Shown here: in pieces, positions 8,060-16,560 of the stretch
Layout: each line of letters opens with the position of its first letter
How positions within the stretch are numbered: the first letter of the stretch is position 1
Source: Williamsia muralis NBRC 105860
Lineage (GTDB): Bacteria; Actinomycetota; Actinomycetes; Mycobacteriales; Mycobacteriaceae
Assembly (NCBI RefSeq): GCF_001598915.1
Contig: NZ_BDAP01000008.1
Coordinates: forward strand, 40,291 to 104,290
Length of the DNA stretch: 64,000 nucleotides
Direction of reading: 5' to 3'
Translations under genes and position numbers: made by a program
Notes under the pieces: generated by a model
Told to the model about the DNA's origin: nothing
Seen by the model: the letters and a program-made list of their open reading frames with translations, nothing else
Database searches by the model: none

Positions 8060-8394
8060 GCGCCTTCTTGCATCGTCTACGGCGGCCATTCGGTTAGTCT
8101 CGTCGGCGGATGGATCGGTGGCGAGTCTGGATCTGGGCGCCGATTACCCGAACCCGCTGACCGATGATGTGTTGGCCGCCGCCGATGTGGTGGTCTCGAT
8201 GGACTGCGGCGATGCCTGCGCGATCTATCCCGGCAAGCGCTACCTCGACCGGACGCTCGACGATCCGCAGGGGTCAAACTCTCGAGACGGTCCGCTCCAT
8301 CCGCGACGACCTGGACACCAGGGTCCAAAATTTGTTGCGCGAGTTGACCACTCCCGTTCCTGCCTGTCCCCCATCTGCTTCCTGTCCCTCCTGA
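8060..8394 (+). pseudogene. arsC: arsenate reductase-like (LMW-PTP fold) remnant, copy 1
   Basis: Only the C-terminal half is recognisable: PLTDDVLAAADVVVSMDCG, then DACAIYPGKRYLD, then after a frameshift near 8275 LETVRSIRDDLDTRV. This is the conserved end of thioredoxin/mycothiol-type ArsC proteins. The N-terminal CxxNxxRS loop is gone and the region before 8130 is also shifted. It is immediately followed by a second relic. It cannot be functional. Confidence 0.6.
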
Positions 8395-8402
8395 CGAAGG
8401 GA

Positions 8403-8838
8403 TCTCACTTCACGTCCATCACCCCCAGCGAGTTGTTCGTCTGCGTGCACAACGCCGGACGCTCGCAGATGGCCGCCGGTTTCCTCTCGCGCCTCGCCAG
8501 GCGATGCGATGAAGGTCCGCTCCGCCGCAAGCGTCCCCACCGACAGCTCAAATCCGCTGCCGTCGAGGCGATGGCCGAGGTGGGCATCGACACACGGCGC
8601 AAACACCGAAAATCCTCACCACCGATGCCGTGCAAGCCTCAAATGTGGTAATCCTCGTGGGCTGCGGTGACAGCTGCCCCATCTCCCCCGGGCAAGAGCT
8701 ACCGGGACTGGGTCCTTGACGACCCGGCCGGGCCAGGGCGTGGAAGCGATTCGCCCGATCCGCGACGAGATTAAAACCCGCGTCGAGGCGCTGATCGCCG
8801 AATTGACGTCCCAGCCCGCCGCCTCGGGCGGGTGCTGA
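8403..8838 (+). pseudogene. arsC: arsenate reductase-like (LMW-PTP fold) remnant, copy 2
   Basis: The active-site loop FVCVHNAGRSQMAAGFL is intact at 8435-8485, but the rest is spread over three frames: GDAMKVRSAASVPTD, AAVEAMAEVGID, QTPKILTTDAVQAS, VGCGDSCPI, SYRDWVLDDPAG, then GVEAIRPIRDEIKTRVEAL to the TGA at 8836. Read together these give a complete ArsC-like protein of about 135 residues. At least four indels are needed, so it is a pseudogene. No ATG is visible at the expected start. Confidence 0.7.
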
Positions 8839-8846
8839 ATCAGAGA

Positions 8847-9512
8847 TCAGTCCGGGGTCACTGTCAGCGCGCGTTGCGCGGAACGTGCAGCGAGAAAGTC
8901 GTCAACGAGTTGCTGGCGTTCAGCCGGGCCGATCGGCGGGAGTGCGGTGAGTCGGGTGAAGACGATGGGTCCGACGAGTTGGGTCAGGGCGAGATTGGTG
9001 TCGAAGCGACCGAGCTCCTGCTGGGCTTTTGGGCTGCCCAGGATCCGGTCGAACGGTTCGCGGTATTGGTTGACCACCCGTGCGCGAAGGGAACTGACCG
9101 GGTTCCGGTCTTCTTCGGGATGCAGAGTCGCCCCGGCCGTGCCGGGTTCGGCGGACCCGAGGGCGAGCCACCCGAGCATCGTCAGTTGGGCGGGGGCTTC
9201 CTCGATGAGCTTGGCCTGACGGTCCAGCAGTTCGATCAACTGTTCACGCATCGTTCCGGACACCGGCGGCGCGGTGACCGGGGGCAGCAGACGCTCGAAG
9301 GCCGCGGCCAGGAGCTGGGTGCTGTCGGTGAAATGCCGGTAGAGGGTAGTCCGCGCGACCTTGGACGCCTTGGTGACCGCGTCGATCGTGACGGCCTCGA
9401 CACCGCCGGTCGAGAGCAGGGACGTCGCCGCGTCGAGCAGTCGTGCGCGTGAGCGTGCCTTCCGGGGATCCACGAGCCGGTCCTCGTCGTCGTCGGTGTT
9501 CTGGTTGATCAT
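8847..9512 (-). CDS. TetR-family repressor (paralogue of the one at 60016)
   Basis: The 221-residue protein has an N-terminal TetR HTH (residues about 20-65, ending VARTTLYRHFTDSTQLLAAAF) and a helical ligand domain including ALTQLVGPIVFTRL. The ATG at 9512 is preferred; a GTG at 9524 is possible. It is divergent from the MFS exporter gene, with two dyads in the intergenic region (9581-9593, 9597-9617), so it most likely represses the exporter operon and itself. It is clearly homologous to the TetR at 60016, which has the same dyads. Confidence 0.85.
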   Translation of the reverse strand: MINQNTDDDEDRLVDPRKARSRARLLDAATSLLSTGGVEAVTIDAVTKASKVARTTLYRHFTDSTQLLAAAFERLLPPVTAPPVSGTMREQLIELLDRQAKLIEEAPAQLTMLGWLALGSAEPGTAGATLHPEEDRNPVSSLRARVVNQYREPFDRILGSPKAQQELGRFDTNLALTQLVGPIVFTRLTALPPIGPAERQQLVDDFLAARSAQRALTVTPD

Positions 9513-9580
9513 CTCTTCGCCCACCTCGTAATTGTGCCCTCGGATCAGTCGCAGGCACTATCCCCGCACCCCGCATTGTG

Positions 9581-9617
9581 CTACTCATAGTAGTGGAACG
9601 CTACCAACTGTAGCGTT
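9581..9617. promoter_or_regulatory. paired TetR operators
   Basis: There are two dyads in the divergent tetR-MFS intergenic region: CTACT-CAT-AGTAG (9581-9593) and AACGCTAC-CAACT-GTAGCGTT (9597-9617, 8-bp perfect arms). They share the CTAC/GTAG half-site. Both forms recur around the paralogous tetR at 60016, which strongly supports them as cognate operators. Confidence 0.7.
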
Positions 9618-9633
9618 AACTGGAGGTGGCTGC

Positions 9634-11235
9634 ATGACCGCCGATGATCGAGTGCTGCTGTCGCGGGCGCAGAAATGGACGTTGGTGGTCTCGTGCCTGT
9701 CGGTGGCCCTGGTGGTCGCCTCGATGGCGGCCCTGTACACCGCGCTTCCGAACATTGCGGTGGCCACCGGGGCGACGCAAACCCAGCTCACCTGGGTGGT
9801 CGACGGGTACACGCTGGTGTTGGCGTGTCTGGTGTTGCCCGCCGGGGCCCTGGGTGACCGCTACGGCCGGCGGGCGGTGCTGATCGTGGGGTTGGCATTG
9901 TTTTCGCTGGCCTCGGCGGTGCCACTGTTGGTATCGACACCGTGGTGGTTGATCGCGGCGCGGGCAGCGGCCGGGGTGGGGGCGGCGTTCATGATGCCGT
10001 CTACGCTGTCGATCCTGACTGCGGGATTCCCCGAGCAGCAGCGGGGGCGTGCGGTCGGGATCTGGGCGGGGGTCGCCGGGTCCGGGGGTCTGCTGGGGAT
10101 TCTCGGGTCGGGGCTGCTGCTCGACTACTGGTCGTGGCAGTCGATTTTCGTCGGCCTGACCGCGGTGGGGGTGTTTCTGCTGTTGTGTGCCTTCACCATT
10201 CCCGAATCCCGCCAGGAAAATCCGCCGCTGATGGATGTGATCGGATCGGTCGCGGTGGTGTTCGCGGTCGCACTAGTGGTGCTCGCCATCATCGAAGCCC
10301 CAATACGCGGCTGGTCGGATCCCGTGGTGGTCGCCGGGTTCGGGCTGGGGGTGGTGGCCACAGTGGTGTTCGTGGTGTGGGAGTTGCGGGCGGATCATCC
10401 GCTGCTCGATGTGCGGTTCTTCGCCCGTCGGGGCTTCGGGAGCGGATCGTTCTCTATCACCATTCAGTTCCTGGTGACGTTCGGTGTCTTCCTGGTCCTC
10501 GTCCAATACCTGCAGTTGATCTTTGGATACAGCCCGTTGGGTTCAGCGCTGGCCTTGGCGCCGATGATGGTGCCGTTGGTGCTCTTGTCGGCGATCGCAC
10601 CGTGGATGACGACCCGGCTGGGGTTGCGGTTGATGACGGTGACCGGTCTGCTCGCCATCGCCGCGGGGTTCTACTTCATCAGCCGGCTGGGTTTGGACTC
10701 CACCTACGTCGACGTGATGTGGCCGACGCTGATCATGAGCTCGGGTCTGGGCCTGACCGCGGCGCCGGCGACGGCGGCTATCGTCGCGGACACCGCCGTC
10801 GAAAAGCACGGGGTCGCCGCGGCGGTCAACGACGCCACCCGCGAGATCGGCGCGGCGATCGGCATCGCGGTCGCCGGCAGTGTCCTGGCCGCCGGGTACA
10901 GCCACAACATCGCCCCGGCGATCGCCCGGCTCCCACCGGAGGCGCGGGGCCCGGTCGCCGACTCACTCGCCGGTGCCCTCGAGGTCGCCGATCGGGCGGG
11001 ACCGGCCGGCCAGCAACTCGCCGACTTCGCCAAGTCCGCGTTCCTGCACGGTGTCGAGCAGTCCGCGATCGTCCTCGCACTCATCGCGGCGGCGGGTGCC
11101 GCGATCCTGCTGGTCTGGGCGCCCGGCCGCGCTTCCCCGGACGCAGGCGCATCGAGGAGCCCGACTGAACCGGCCCAGCGCAGTCGATCCCACGCCCGCC
11201 CGCTAGCCAGCACCGTCGAGAAGGAACGCCCGTGA
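9634..11235 (+). CDS. MFS multidrug exporter (DHA2/14-TM type)
   Basis: A 533-residue protein from the ATG at 9634 with TGGAGG at correct spacing. It has about 14 hydrophobic segments and the MFS motif A region GDRYGRR after TM2. The TM1 motif ALPNIA and the segment TWVVDGYTL are typical of the EmrB/QacA (DHA2) drug:H+ antiporters. The C-terminal tail is polar. It is repressed, by inference, by the divergent TetR. Its stop overlaps the GTG of a thioesterase gene by 4 bases, indicating translational coupling. Confidence 0.9.
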   Translation: MTADDRVLLSRAQKWTLVVSCLSVALVVASMAALYTALPNIAVATGATQTQLTWVVDGYTLVLACLVLPAGALGDRYGRRAVLIVGLALFSLASAVPLLVSTPWWLIAARAAAGVGAAFMMPSTLSILTAGFPEQQRGRAVGIWAGVAGSGGLLGILGSGLLLDYWSWQSIFVGLTAVGVFLLLCAFTIPESRQENPPLMDVIGSVAVVFAVALVVLAIIEAPIRGWSDPVVVAGFGLGVVATVVFVVWELRADHPLLDVRFFARRGFGSGSFSITIQFLVTFGVFLVLVQYLQLIFGYSPLGSALALAPMMVPLVLLSAIAPWMTTRLGLRLMTVTGLLAIAAGFYFISRLGLDSTYVDVMWPTLIMSSGLGLTAAPATAAIVADTAVEKHGVAAAVNDATREIGAAIGIAVAGSVLAAGYSHNIAPAIARLPPEARGPVADSLAGALEVADRAGPAGQQLADFAKSAFLHGVEQSAIVLALIAAAGAAILLVWAPGRASPDAGASRSPTEPAQRSRSHARPLASTVEKERP

Positions 11236-11753
11236 CCCAGCTACCGCTGCCGCCGCACTCGCCGACCTGCATGGGGTGCGGGCCAGACAATCCCGCCGGC
11301 CTGCAACTGGTGGTGTTCCGCTCCGGCGACGAGGTCTACACCGATGTGACGTTCGACGAACGCCACATCGGTGCGCCCGGCCTCGCGCACGGCGGGGCAG
11401 TGGCCGCCGCCTGCGACGACCTGTTCGGCTTCGGCCTCTGGATCGCCCGCACCCCGGCAGTGACCCGGAGCCTCACCGTCGACTACCTCGCCCCCGTCCC
11501 GCTGCACCGACCCCTGCGCATCAGCGCCCACGTCCGGGAGATCGACGGCCGCAAACTGCACCTCAAGGCGACCGCCACCGCCGATGACGGCACCGCATTG
11601 TTCACCGCCCACGCGGTGTTCATCGCCGTGTCGATCGAGCACTTCACCCAACATGGCGCCCCCGGCGCCGTCCAGGACCTACTCGACCGCCTCACCTCCG
11701 CGCTCGACCACGACGGGCCGGACAGACCGTCACCGCACCCGCCGGACCGCTGA
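11232..11753 (+). CDS. PaaI-type hotdog thioesterase
   Basis: This 173-residue protein starts at a GTG overlapping the exporter stop. It has the hotdog-fold thioesterase signature: HIGAPGLAHGGAVAAACDDLFG, then VTRSLTVDYLAPVPL. An N-terminal CMGCGPDNPAGL motif precedes it. Such enzymes hydrolyse acyl-CoA or aryl-CoA thioesters. A close paralogue lies at 57806 beside a P450, and each is near a TetR of the same type. The C-terminal 30 residues are polar and disordered. The substrate is unknown. Confidence 0.85.
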   Translation: MTQLPLPPHSPTCMGCGPDNPAGLQLVVFRSGDEVYTDVTFDERHIGAPGLAHGGAVAAACDDLFGFGLWIARTPAVTRSLTVDYLAPVPLHRPLRISAHVREIDGRKLHLKATATADDGTALFTAHAVFIAVSIEHFTQHGAPGAVQDLLDRLTSALDHDGPDRPSPHPPDR

Positions 11754-11779
11754 CACGACCGAAAGAAGATGCATCGGTA

Positions 11780-13321
11780 ATGCAGCACACCAGTGCCCGT
11801 CCTCACCCCGGGCGCCCACACCCACCAGAAGCCCACAATGCGGCCCGGCCAGTTCCGGTGCTGTTACGCACGAAGTGGGGTCTACCACTGCTGACCGTGG
11901 GCTCGAGCGTGGGCGGGGCCGTCGTCGTCGCGCTGCTGATCGTTCTGGGCGGCGCACCGCACCGCTCCGGTGCCCAGCTCGGAACGCTTCTGCAGATCCT
12001 GGCGGTCTACGTGGTCGTGGCTCTGCTCGCCGCAGTTCGCGGCGTTCTCGCCCTGCGTCGACGCAGCCTCGGGTGGCTGGACACCTCCTCTGCGCCCACA
12101 CCCGACCACGCCCGCCACACCCTACGATTGCCCACCGAGTCCACCGTCCTCATCGGATCTCTGTGGGCCGGGGGCATCCTCGCGATGTCCGGCTCGGCCT
12201 TCGCGCTCCTGCCCGTCTGGGAGGCCCTCGGCGGAACCCTCCTCATGACATTGGGCGCACTTGCCACCGTCGGATACAACTACCTCTTCGTCGAACGTGC
12301 ACTCCGTCCAGTGATGGCCACGATCCTGGCCGTCGACACCCCACACGCGCCACCACGAACGTCAGTCATCTCCCGGCTGATCCTGACCTGGGCGCTGACC
12401 TCCGCGCTGCCATTGGCCGCGGCCATCGCGCTCCTGCACTATCCAGATGCGGCACCGCCCGACCGCATCCGCGCCGCGACCTACCTCGCCGCCCTCGGAC
12501 TCGTATCCGGAGCCCTCGCGGAAACACTGCTGGCCCGCGCCGTCGCACAACCGATCCACCAGATGCGCGGTGCACTCCGCCGCATCGGGCAAGGCCGGCT
12601 CGACGTGCGCGTGCCCGTCGACGACAGCAGCGAAATCGGGGTACTGCAATCCACCGTGAACGACATGGTCCGCGGACTCCAGGAGCAGGACCGATTGCGC
12701 GACCTGTTCGGACGGCACGTCGGAAGAGACGTCGCGCAACGCGCACTCGACCGAGGAGCCGACCTCACCGGCGAAATCCGGGAGATAACAGCACTGTTCG
12801 TCGACGTAACCAACTCGACGGCACTCGCCCACCAGATCTCACCGCAGGAATTCGTCGACAAGCTCAACCGCCTCCTCGCAGAAGTGATCGCGGCAACCGA
12901 GAGCCACCACGGGCTGGTCAACAAATTCGAGGGAGACGCCGCACTCTGCATCTTCGGGGCGCCCGTCGCCCGAGCCGATGCCGCTGACTCCGCACTCCAC
13001 GCCGCACGGCAGATCCGCGACCGCGTCCTGGCTCACGCGGAACTCGACATCGGGATCGGACTAGCCACCGGCCCCGTCTTCGCCGGAAACCTCGGCACCG
13101 ACCAGCGCCTGGAATACACCGTCATAGGCGACGCGGTAAACGAAGCTTCACGCCTCACCGAACTCGCCAAACACACGCCGGGACGGATCCTCGCCAGCGA
13201 CGCCGTCATCAGAGCCGCCAGCGAACCCGAACGCCAATACTGGACACCACACGGCGACTGCTCCCTCAAAGGACGAACCCTGCCGACACAAACCTGGGAA
13301 AGCATCCCACCAGGGAACTGA
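11780..13321 (+). CDS. membrane class III adenylate cyclase with HAMP domain
   Basis: The 513-residue protein has about six hydrophobic segments in the first 265 residues, then a HAMP domain (about 265-320, ARAVAQPIHQMRGALRRI) and a class III cyclase catalytic domain. The domain starts ALFVDVTNSTALA (metal Asp), with NKFEGDAALCIFGAP (second metal Asp), GIGLATGPVFAGNLG and the transition-state region DAVNEASRL. This is the Rv1318c/Rv1319c/Rv3645 architecture of mycobacteria. It makes cAMP from ATP on the cytosolic side. It follows the thioesterase by 26 bases, so cAMP signalling may be co-expressed with export. Confidence 0.9.
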   Translation: MQHTSARPHPGRPHPPEAHNAARPVPVLLRTKWGLPLLTVGSSVGGAVVVALLIVLGGAPHRSGAQLGTLLQILAVYVVVALLAAVRGVLALRRRSLGWLDTSSAPTPDHARHTLRLPTESTVLIGSLWAGGILAMSGSAFALLPVWEALGGTLLMTLGALATVGYNYLFVERALRPVMATILAVDTPHAPPRTSVISRLILTWALTSALPLAAAIALLHYPDAAPPDRIRAATYLAALGLVSGALAETLLARAVAQPIHQMRGALRRIGQGRLDVRVPVDDSSEIGVLQSTVNDMVRGLQEQDRLRDLFGRHVGRDVAQRALDRGADLTGEIREITALFVDVTNSTALAHQISPQEFVDKLNRLLAEVIAATESHHGLVNKFEGDAALCIFGAPVARADAADSALHAARQIRDRVLAHAELDIGIGLATGPVFAGNLGTDQRLEYTVIGDAVNEASRLTELAKHTPGRILASDAVIRAASEPERQYWTPHGDCSLKGRTLPTQTWESIPPGN

Positions 13322-13469
13322 CCGCAATCACCCGCAACCTGCATCGAGACCGACAGCGCATAGAAATCTTGGTCGGGAAGTCGAAGCAAACCTTGGCCGG
13401 GTTTCCCGTCACCACGGTCGCCAAGCACAGCGCGACGCCTTCAGCACCCGAACCTACGACGGTTCGATT

Positions 13470-14151
13470 TCCCCGGTATATGACTATGACGATGGGGACG
13501 ATCAAGCCGGATTGAGCCCCACTGAGCACAGGGTCCAACTCGTCGAGCGCAGTGCAAATCGACCACGTAGTCGCGTTGTCGGATGCCTGGCAGAAGGGCG
13601 CCCAGCAGCTCTCCCCCACTCAGCGTGCCGATTTCGCGAACGACCCCGCAACCTGCAGGCCACCGACGGCCCAATCAACCAGCTAAAGGGCGACGGGGAT
13701 GCGGCGACCTGGCTGCCGCCGAGTGGTGCCTACCGCTGCACCTACGTCTCCCGCCAGGTCGAGGTCAAAGCCACCTACCGGTTGTGGGTCGCCCAAGCTG
13801 AAAAAAGACGCCATCACCAGTCCTCGCTGGCTGTGGGGCCACCTCGGCGACTATCAATGTCGGCCGCGGCCAAGCAGCGAATGCTCCTCGCCCGCCAACC
13901 TCGACCCCGCTGCCCTCCCCACACCTGACCCTGTCGCGCCGGCAAAGGGTAGCCCCGGAGGACCCTGCTGATCCTCCGTACCAGGGCAATCTGCCCGCCG
14001 AGACGCTGCCACCGACCGTGCAGGCACCGTCGGTGTCGTCGCGATCTGCGCCGCAGTCCGGGCGGCTGGGGCTGCCCCGATCTATGCCGGCCAACCCGGG
14101 TACAGCAGCAAACTCGATCGCGACGGTGTCGGCGTGGCCTGCGAGACCTGA
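13470..14151 (+). pseudogene. frameshifted HNH nuclease with C-terminal Excalibur domain
   Basis: The HNH-type core is clear: AVQIDHVVALSDAWQKGAQQ, ADFANDP, then after a one-base deletion NLQATDGPINQLKGDGDA, WLPPSGAYRC and KATYRLWVAQAE. An extra A in a six-A run shifts the frame again. The 3' end (14040-14151) encodes an Excalibur calcium-binding motif (RAAGAAPIYAGQPGY, then LDRDGVGVACE), in which the usual DxDxDG third aspartate is replaced. Intact relatives are secreted nucleases. An in-frame TGA upstream of the HNH core also confirms decay. Confidence 0.65.
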
Positions 14152-14191
14152 CCCTCACCGACAGGCCCACACCGTGCCGGTCACTGACAGA

Positions 14192-14229
14192 CGGAAAGCC
14201 GCGACTCTGCTAGAGGGTCACGGCTTCCG
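14192..14229. terminator. bidirectional hairpin terminator
   Basis: A strong imperfect hairpin (CGGAAAGCCGCGACTCT paired with AGAGGGTCACGGCTTCCG) lies between the converging nuclease relic and the minus-strand small gene at 14243. It is well placed to terminate both. Confidence 0.6.
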
Positions 14230-14242
14230 TTGTCTAAGTTGG

Positions 14243-14447
14243 CTAGTCGGCGAGTTCGGCGACTGCGTGGGCCCACAGGAAGTACTTGTTGGTGCCCAGA
14301 TCGCGCACAGTCTTGATGTTGAACGCGTCCTTAAGGTGCTGGGCATCGCCCGGGCTCACACCCTGGAGCGCCAACGGGGGCGTCAGCGAGCTCACTGATC
14401 GGCTTCTCTTCGTATGCCTTGTCGAACTTGTCGGCAATTCCACCCAT
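14243..14447 (-). pseudogene. small helix-hairpin-helix-like protein with one frameshift
   Basis: The first frame from the ATG at 14447 (GGIADKFDKAYEEKPISELA) and a second frame (ALQGVSPGDAQHLKDAF, then NIKTVRDLGTNKYFLWAHA) together give a typical 67-residue small protein whose C-terminal half resembles an HhH/SAM-like helical hairpin. One extra C in a CCCCC run (about 14375) separates the frames. It may be a true pseudogene or a homopolymer sequencing error; everything else is intact. Confidence 0.5.
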
Positions 14448-14735
14448 TGAAAATGACCTCATGTGCTCGGCTCGGTGTACCGGGTTCGGCACACCGCCAC
14501 CATCGTAGGAGCGTTCAACGACCAGATCGCCGTCATCAACCCCTGATTCACACCCCTATGGCGTCGTGCCCAGCAGTGATTCGAGGGCAAGGCACCCGGC
14601 GTGTTTCGGGTGTCGCGCCAGCACCTGTACGTGTCGTTCCACACTTCCCCGCCGGCAACATCGTGGCGGACTGCAGCACGTGTGACGTGACTGCCGCGTG
14701 GGCATCCTGAACGGGCGCCGCCTGTCCCGGATCCG

Positions 14736-15287
14736 ATGCTTGCCACCTTGGGCGAAGCCCCGTCTGGGGAGGGATGGGCGTTTGAATTCAAGCGGGATGG
14801 GGCTCGTGCCCTGGTCGAAACTGATTCTGCGAGAACCTATATGTGGAGTAGGCACCGCAATAACTTCTCTTCCCACTTCTCCGAGATCGTTGCTGGTGTG
14901 CCCGCGGCGTTGGGCGGCCGGCAGGCGATTCTCGACGGTGAGATCGTCGTACTCGATGCGGCCAGGCGGCCCTCGTTCAGCCGGTTGCAGCGACGGCTGC
15001 GGATTCCCAAACCCAGCCCACAGGTGCTTCGGGCGGTCCCGGCGGCGTTCTACCCTTTCGACATGCTGGCCCTAGACGGCCGGGACACCACTGCTCTGCC
15101 CTATGTCGAGCGCCGCGCCCTTCTCGACGGGCTGGCGCTGTCGGGCACGTCGGTGCAAGCCCCTCCGTACTGGACTGATGTTGACGGTCAGGTGATGCTC
15201 GACATCGCCCGCGAGCATGGCCTGGAAGGCATTGTCGCCAAACGCCTTACCTTGACCTACCACGTTGGTCGTCGCTCCCCTGCGTGG
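14736..15287 (+). pseudogene. 5' part of an ATP-dependent DNA ligase, interrupted by the 15288-23172 unit
   Basis: The adenylation domain of a LigD/LigC-type ligase is present: motif I KRDG, motif III DGEIVVLD, motif IV EGIVAKR. The family sequence stops after RRSPAW at 15287, and the ORF then runs into foreign sequence to a TGA at 15317. The missing continuation (KTPLRKATSVVVCGWDPG and the OB-fold) is found at 23173-23533. The frame is open some codons upstream of the ATG at 14736, so the true start could lie further upstream. Without the OB-fold it should not seal nicks. Confidence 0.8.
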
Positions 15288-15348
15288 AGAGTTAACTGCA
15301 CCAAACAGCCGATGTGAGCTAGGGTCCGACTGAATCCCGGGGGGCGGA

Positions 15349-16560
15349 ATGGACGCAGGAGCGGCAAACAAGCGGTACGCACTGGCGGACGGTGCCGTCG
15401 ACTTGCCACGGATCGGTTCAGTGATTGCATCTCGTTCGACCGGGGCACCGTACGAGGTTGCAGGCGCCGACGGAGGGCGAGTCGACGCGATCGACATGTG
15501 GGTGCGAGATCTGATGCTGTGTGATCGCAGCCCCAGAACAGTTCGAGCATACTGCTATTCGCTCCTCACATGGTTCCGCATCCTTTGGTATTTAGACGTG
15601 AGATGGGACGCGGCAACGGAGTCGGACGTAGCCGCGATGGTCGGTTGGCTCCGCAGCAGCACCAATCCGCAGCGCGCCCGGTCAGCCAGCTCGACCAGTG
15701 ATTTCGGCGCGGTGAACGCCAAGACCGGCAAACCTTCGCTGGGACGTGGCTACAGTCCATCAACGATCAACGTTGCGCTGGCCGCGATCTACCAGTTCTA
15801 TTCCTTTCATGAGCATTTCGGCCGCGGCCCCCTCATCAATCCGGTACCCCAGTCCCCCCAACGCCGACGAGCGTTAGCTCATCGCAGCCCGATCGAAAGT
15901 CAACTACGACACCGCAGAGCACGGCTACGGCAGAAGTCGGTCGACACCCAGCCCCGGTCGATACCTGACGAATTGTGGTCCGAGCTTTTCGCAGTCCTGC
16001 GCTGTCCCCGAGACCGAGCACTCTTGCTTTGTTACGTCACTAGCGGGGCACGAGCTTCTGAGTTGCTGGGCTCCACCACCGACGATGTCGACTGGGCTCA
16101 CCAGCGAATCTGGGTGATCTCGAAAGGGACCAGGCTGCGTCGCCCTGTACCGGTATCACCAGAAGCTCTTATGTGGCTCGCGGCGTACCTCGACACTGCG
16201 GCCGACCCTAAACCGTCAGCTCCGTTGTGGCGGACATTGAGGAAACCTGAACGTGCATTGAGTTATTCAGCTGCACGGCGGGTTCTGCAACGCGTCAACA
16301 CTGTCCTTGGAACCAACTGGACTTTGCACGATCTGCGGCACACCGCCGCGGTCCGGATGGTCAGCGACGGAACGCTGACCCTCCCCGAAATCCAGACGGT
16401 TCTCGGCCATGCCGACCTGCGAACCACTAGCCGCTACACCGTTCCCCGTCTAGAGGAAATGGTCGAGTCCATGGCAGCTTTCTATGCACGGCCTGCACCC
16501 CCTGCCCGTCTGCACAGCGACTACGACCCCACCGACTTCTCGGTGGTCTTCGGTGCCTAG
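15349..16560 (+). CDS. tyrosine recombinase/integrase, TnpA-like
   Basis: The 403-residue protein has an N-terminal SAM-like core-binding region (about 45-160) and a catalytic domain with the full set: Arg in TSGARASELLG, Lys in VISKGTRL, HxxR in HDLRHTA, His in LGHADL, Tyr in TSRYT. It starts at an ATG 61 bases inside the element's left end with GGGGGGCGG upstream. Its stop overlaps the GTG of the second recombinase, so the two are translationally coupled, as in two- or three-recombinase transposons. Confidence 0.9.
   Translation: MDAGAANKRYALADGAVDLPRIGSVIASRSTGAPYEVAGADGGRVDAIDMWVRDLMLCDRSPRTVRAYCYSLLTWFRILWYLDVRWDAATESDVAAMVGWLRSSTNPQRARSASSTSDFGAVNAKTGKPSLGRGYSPSTINVALAAIYQFYSFHEHFGRGPLINPVPQSPQRRRALAHRSPIESQLRHRRARLRQKSVDTQPRSIPDELWSELFAVLRCPRDRALLLCYVTSGARASELLGSTTDDVDWAHQRIWVISKGTRLRRPVPVSPEALMWLAAYLDTAADPKPSAPLWRTLRKPERALSYSAARRVLQRVNTVLGTNWTLHDLRHTAAVRMVSDGTLTLPEIQTVLGHADLRTTSRYTVPRLEEMVESMAAFYARPAPPARLHSDYDPTDFSVVFGA

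Noticed and set aside
9942..11168. 408-codon plus-strand ORF
   Set aside because: An alternative frame of the MFS exporter gene, Arg/Gly-rich and without hydrophobic segments.
11584..12987. 467-codon plus-strand ORF
   Set aside because: An alternative frame across the thioesterase end and the adenylate cyclase; Arg/Pro-rich and without domains.
14459..14536. Minus-strand ORF starting MTAIWS, then LNAPTMVAV, resembling the N-terminus of Ku, the usual LigD partner
   Set aside because: Only about a dozen residues resemble Ku and a gap must be assumed; too short to support a pseudogene call, although its position next to a ligase fragment is suggestive.
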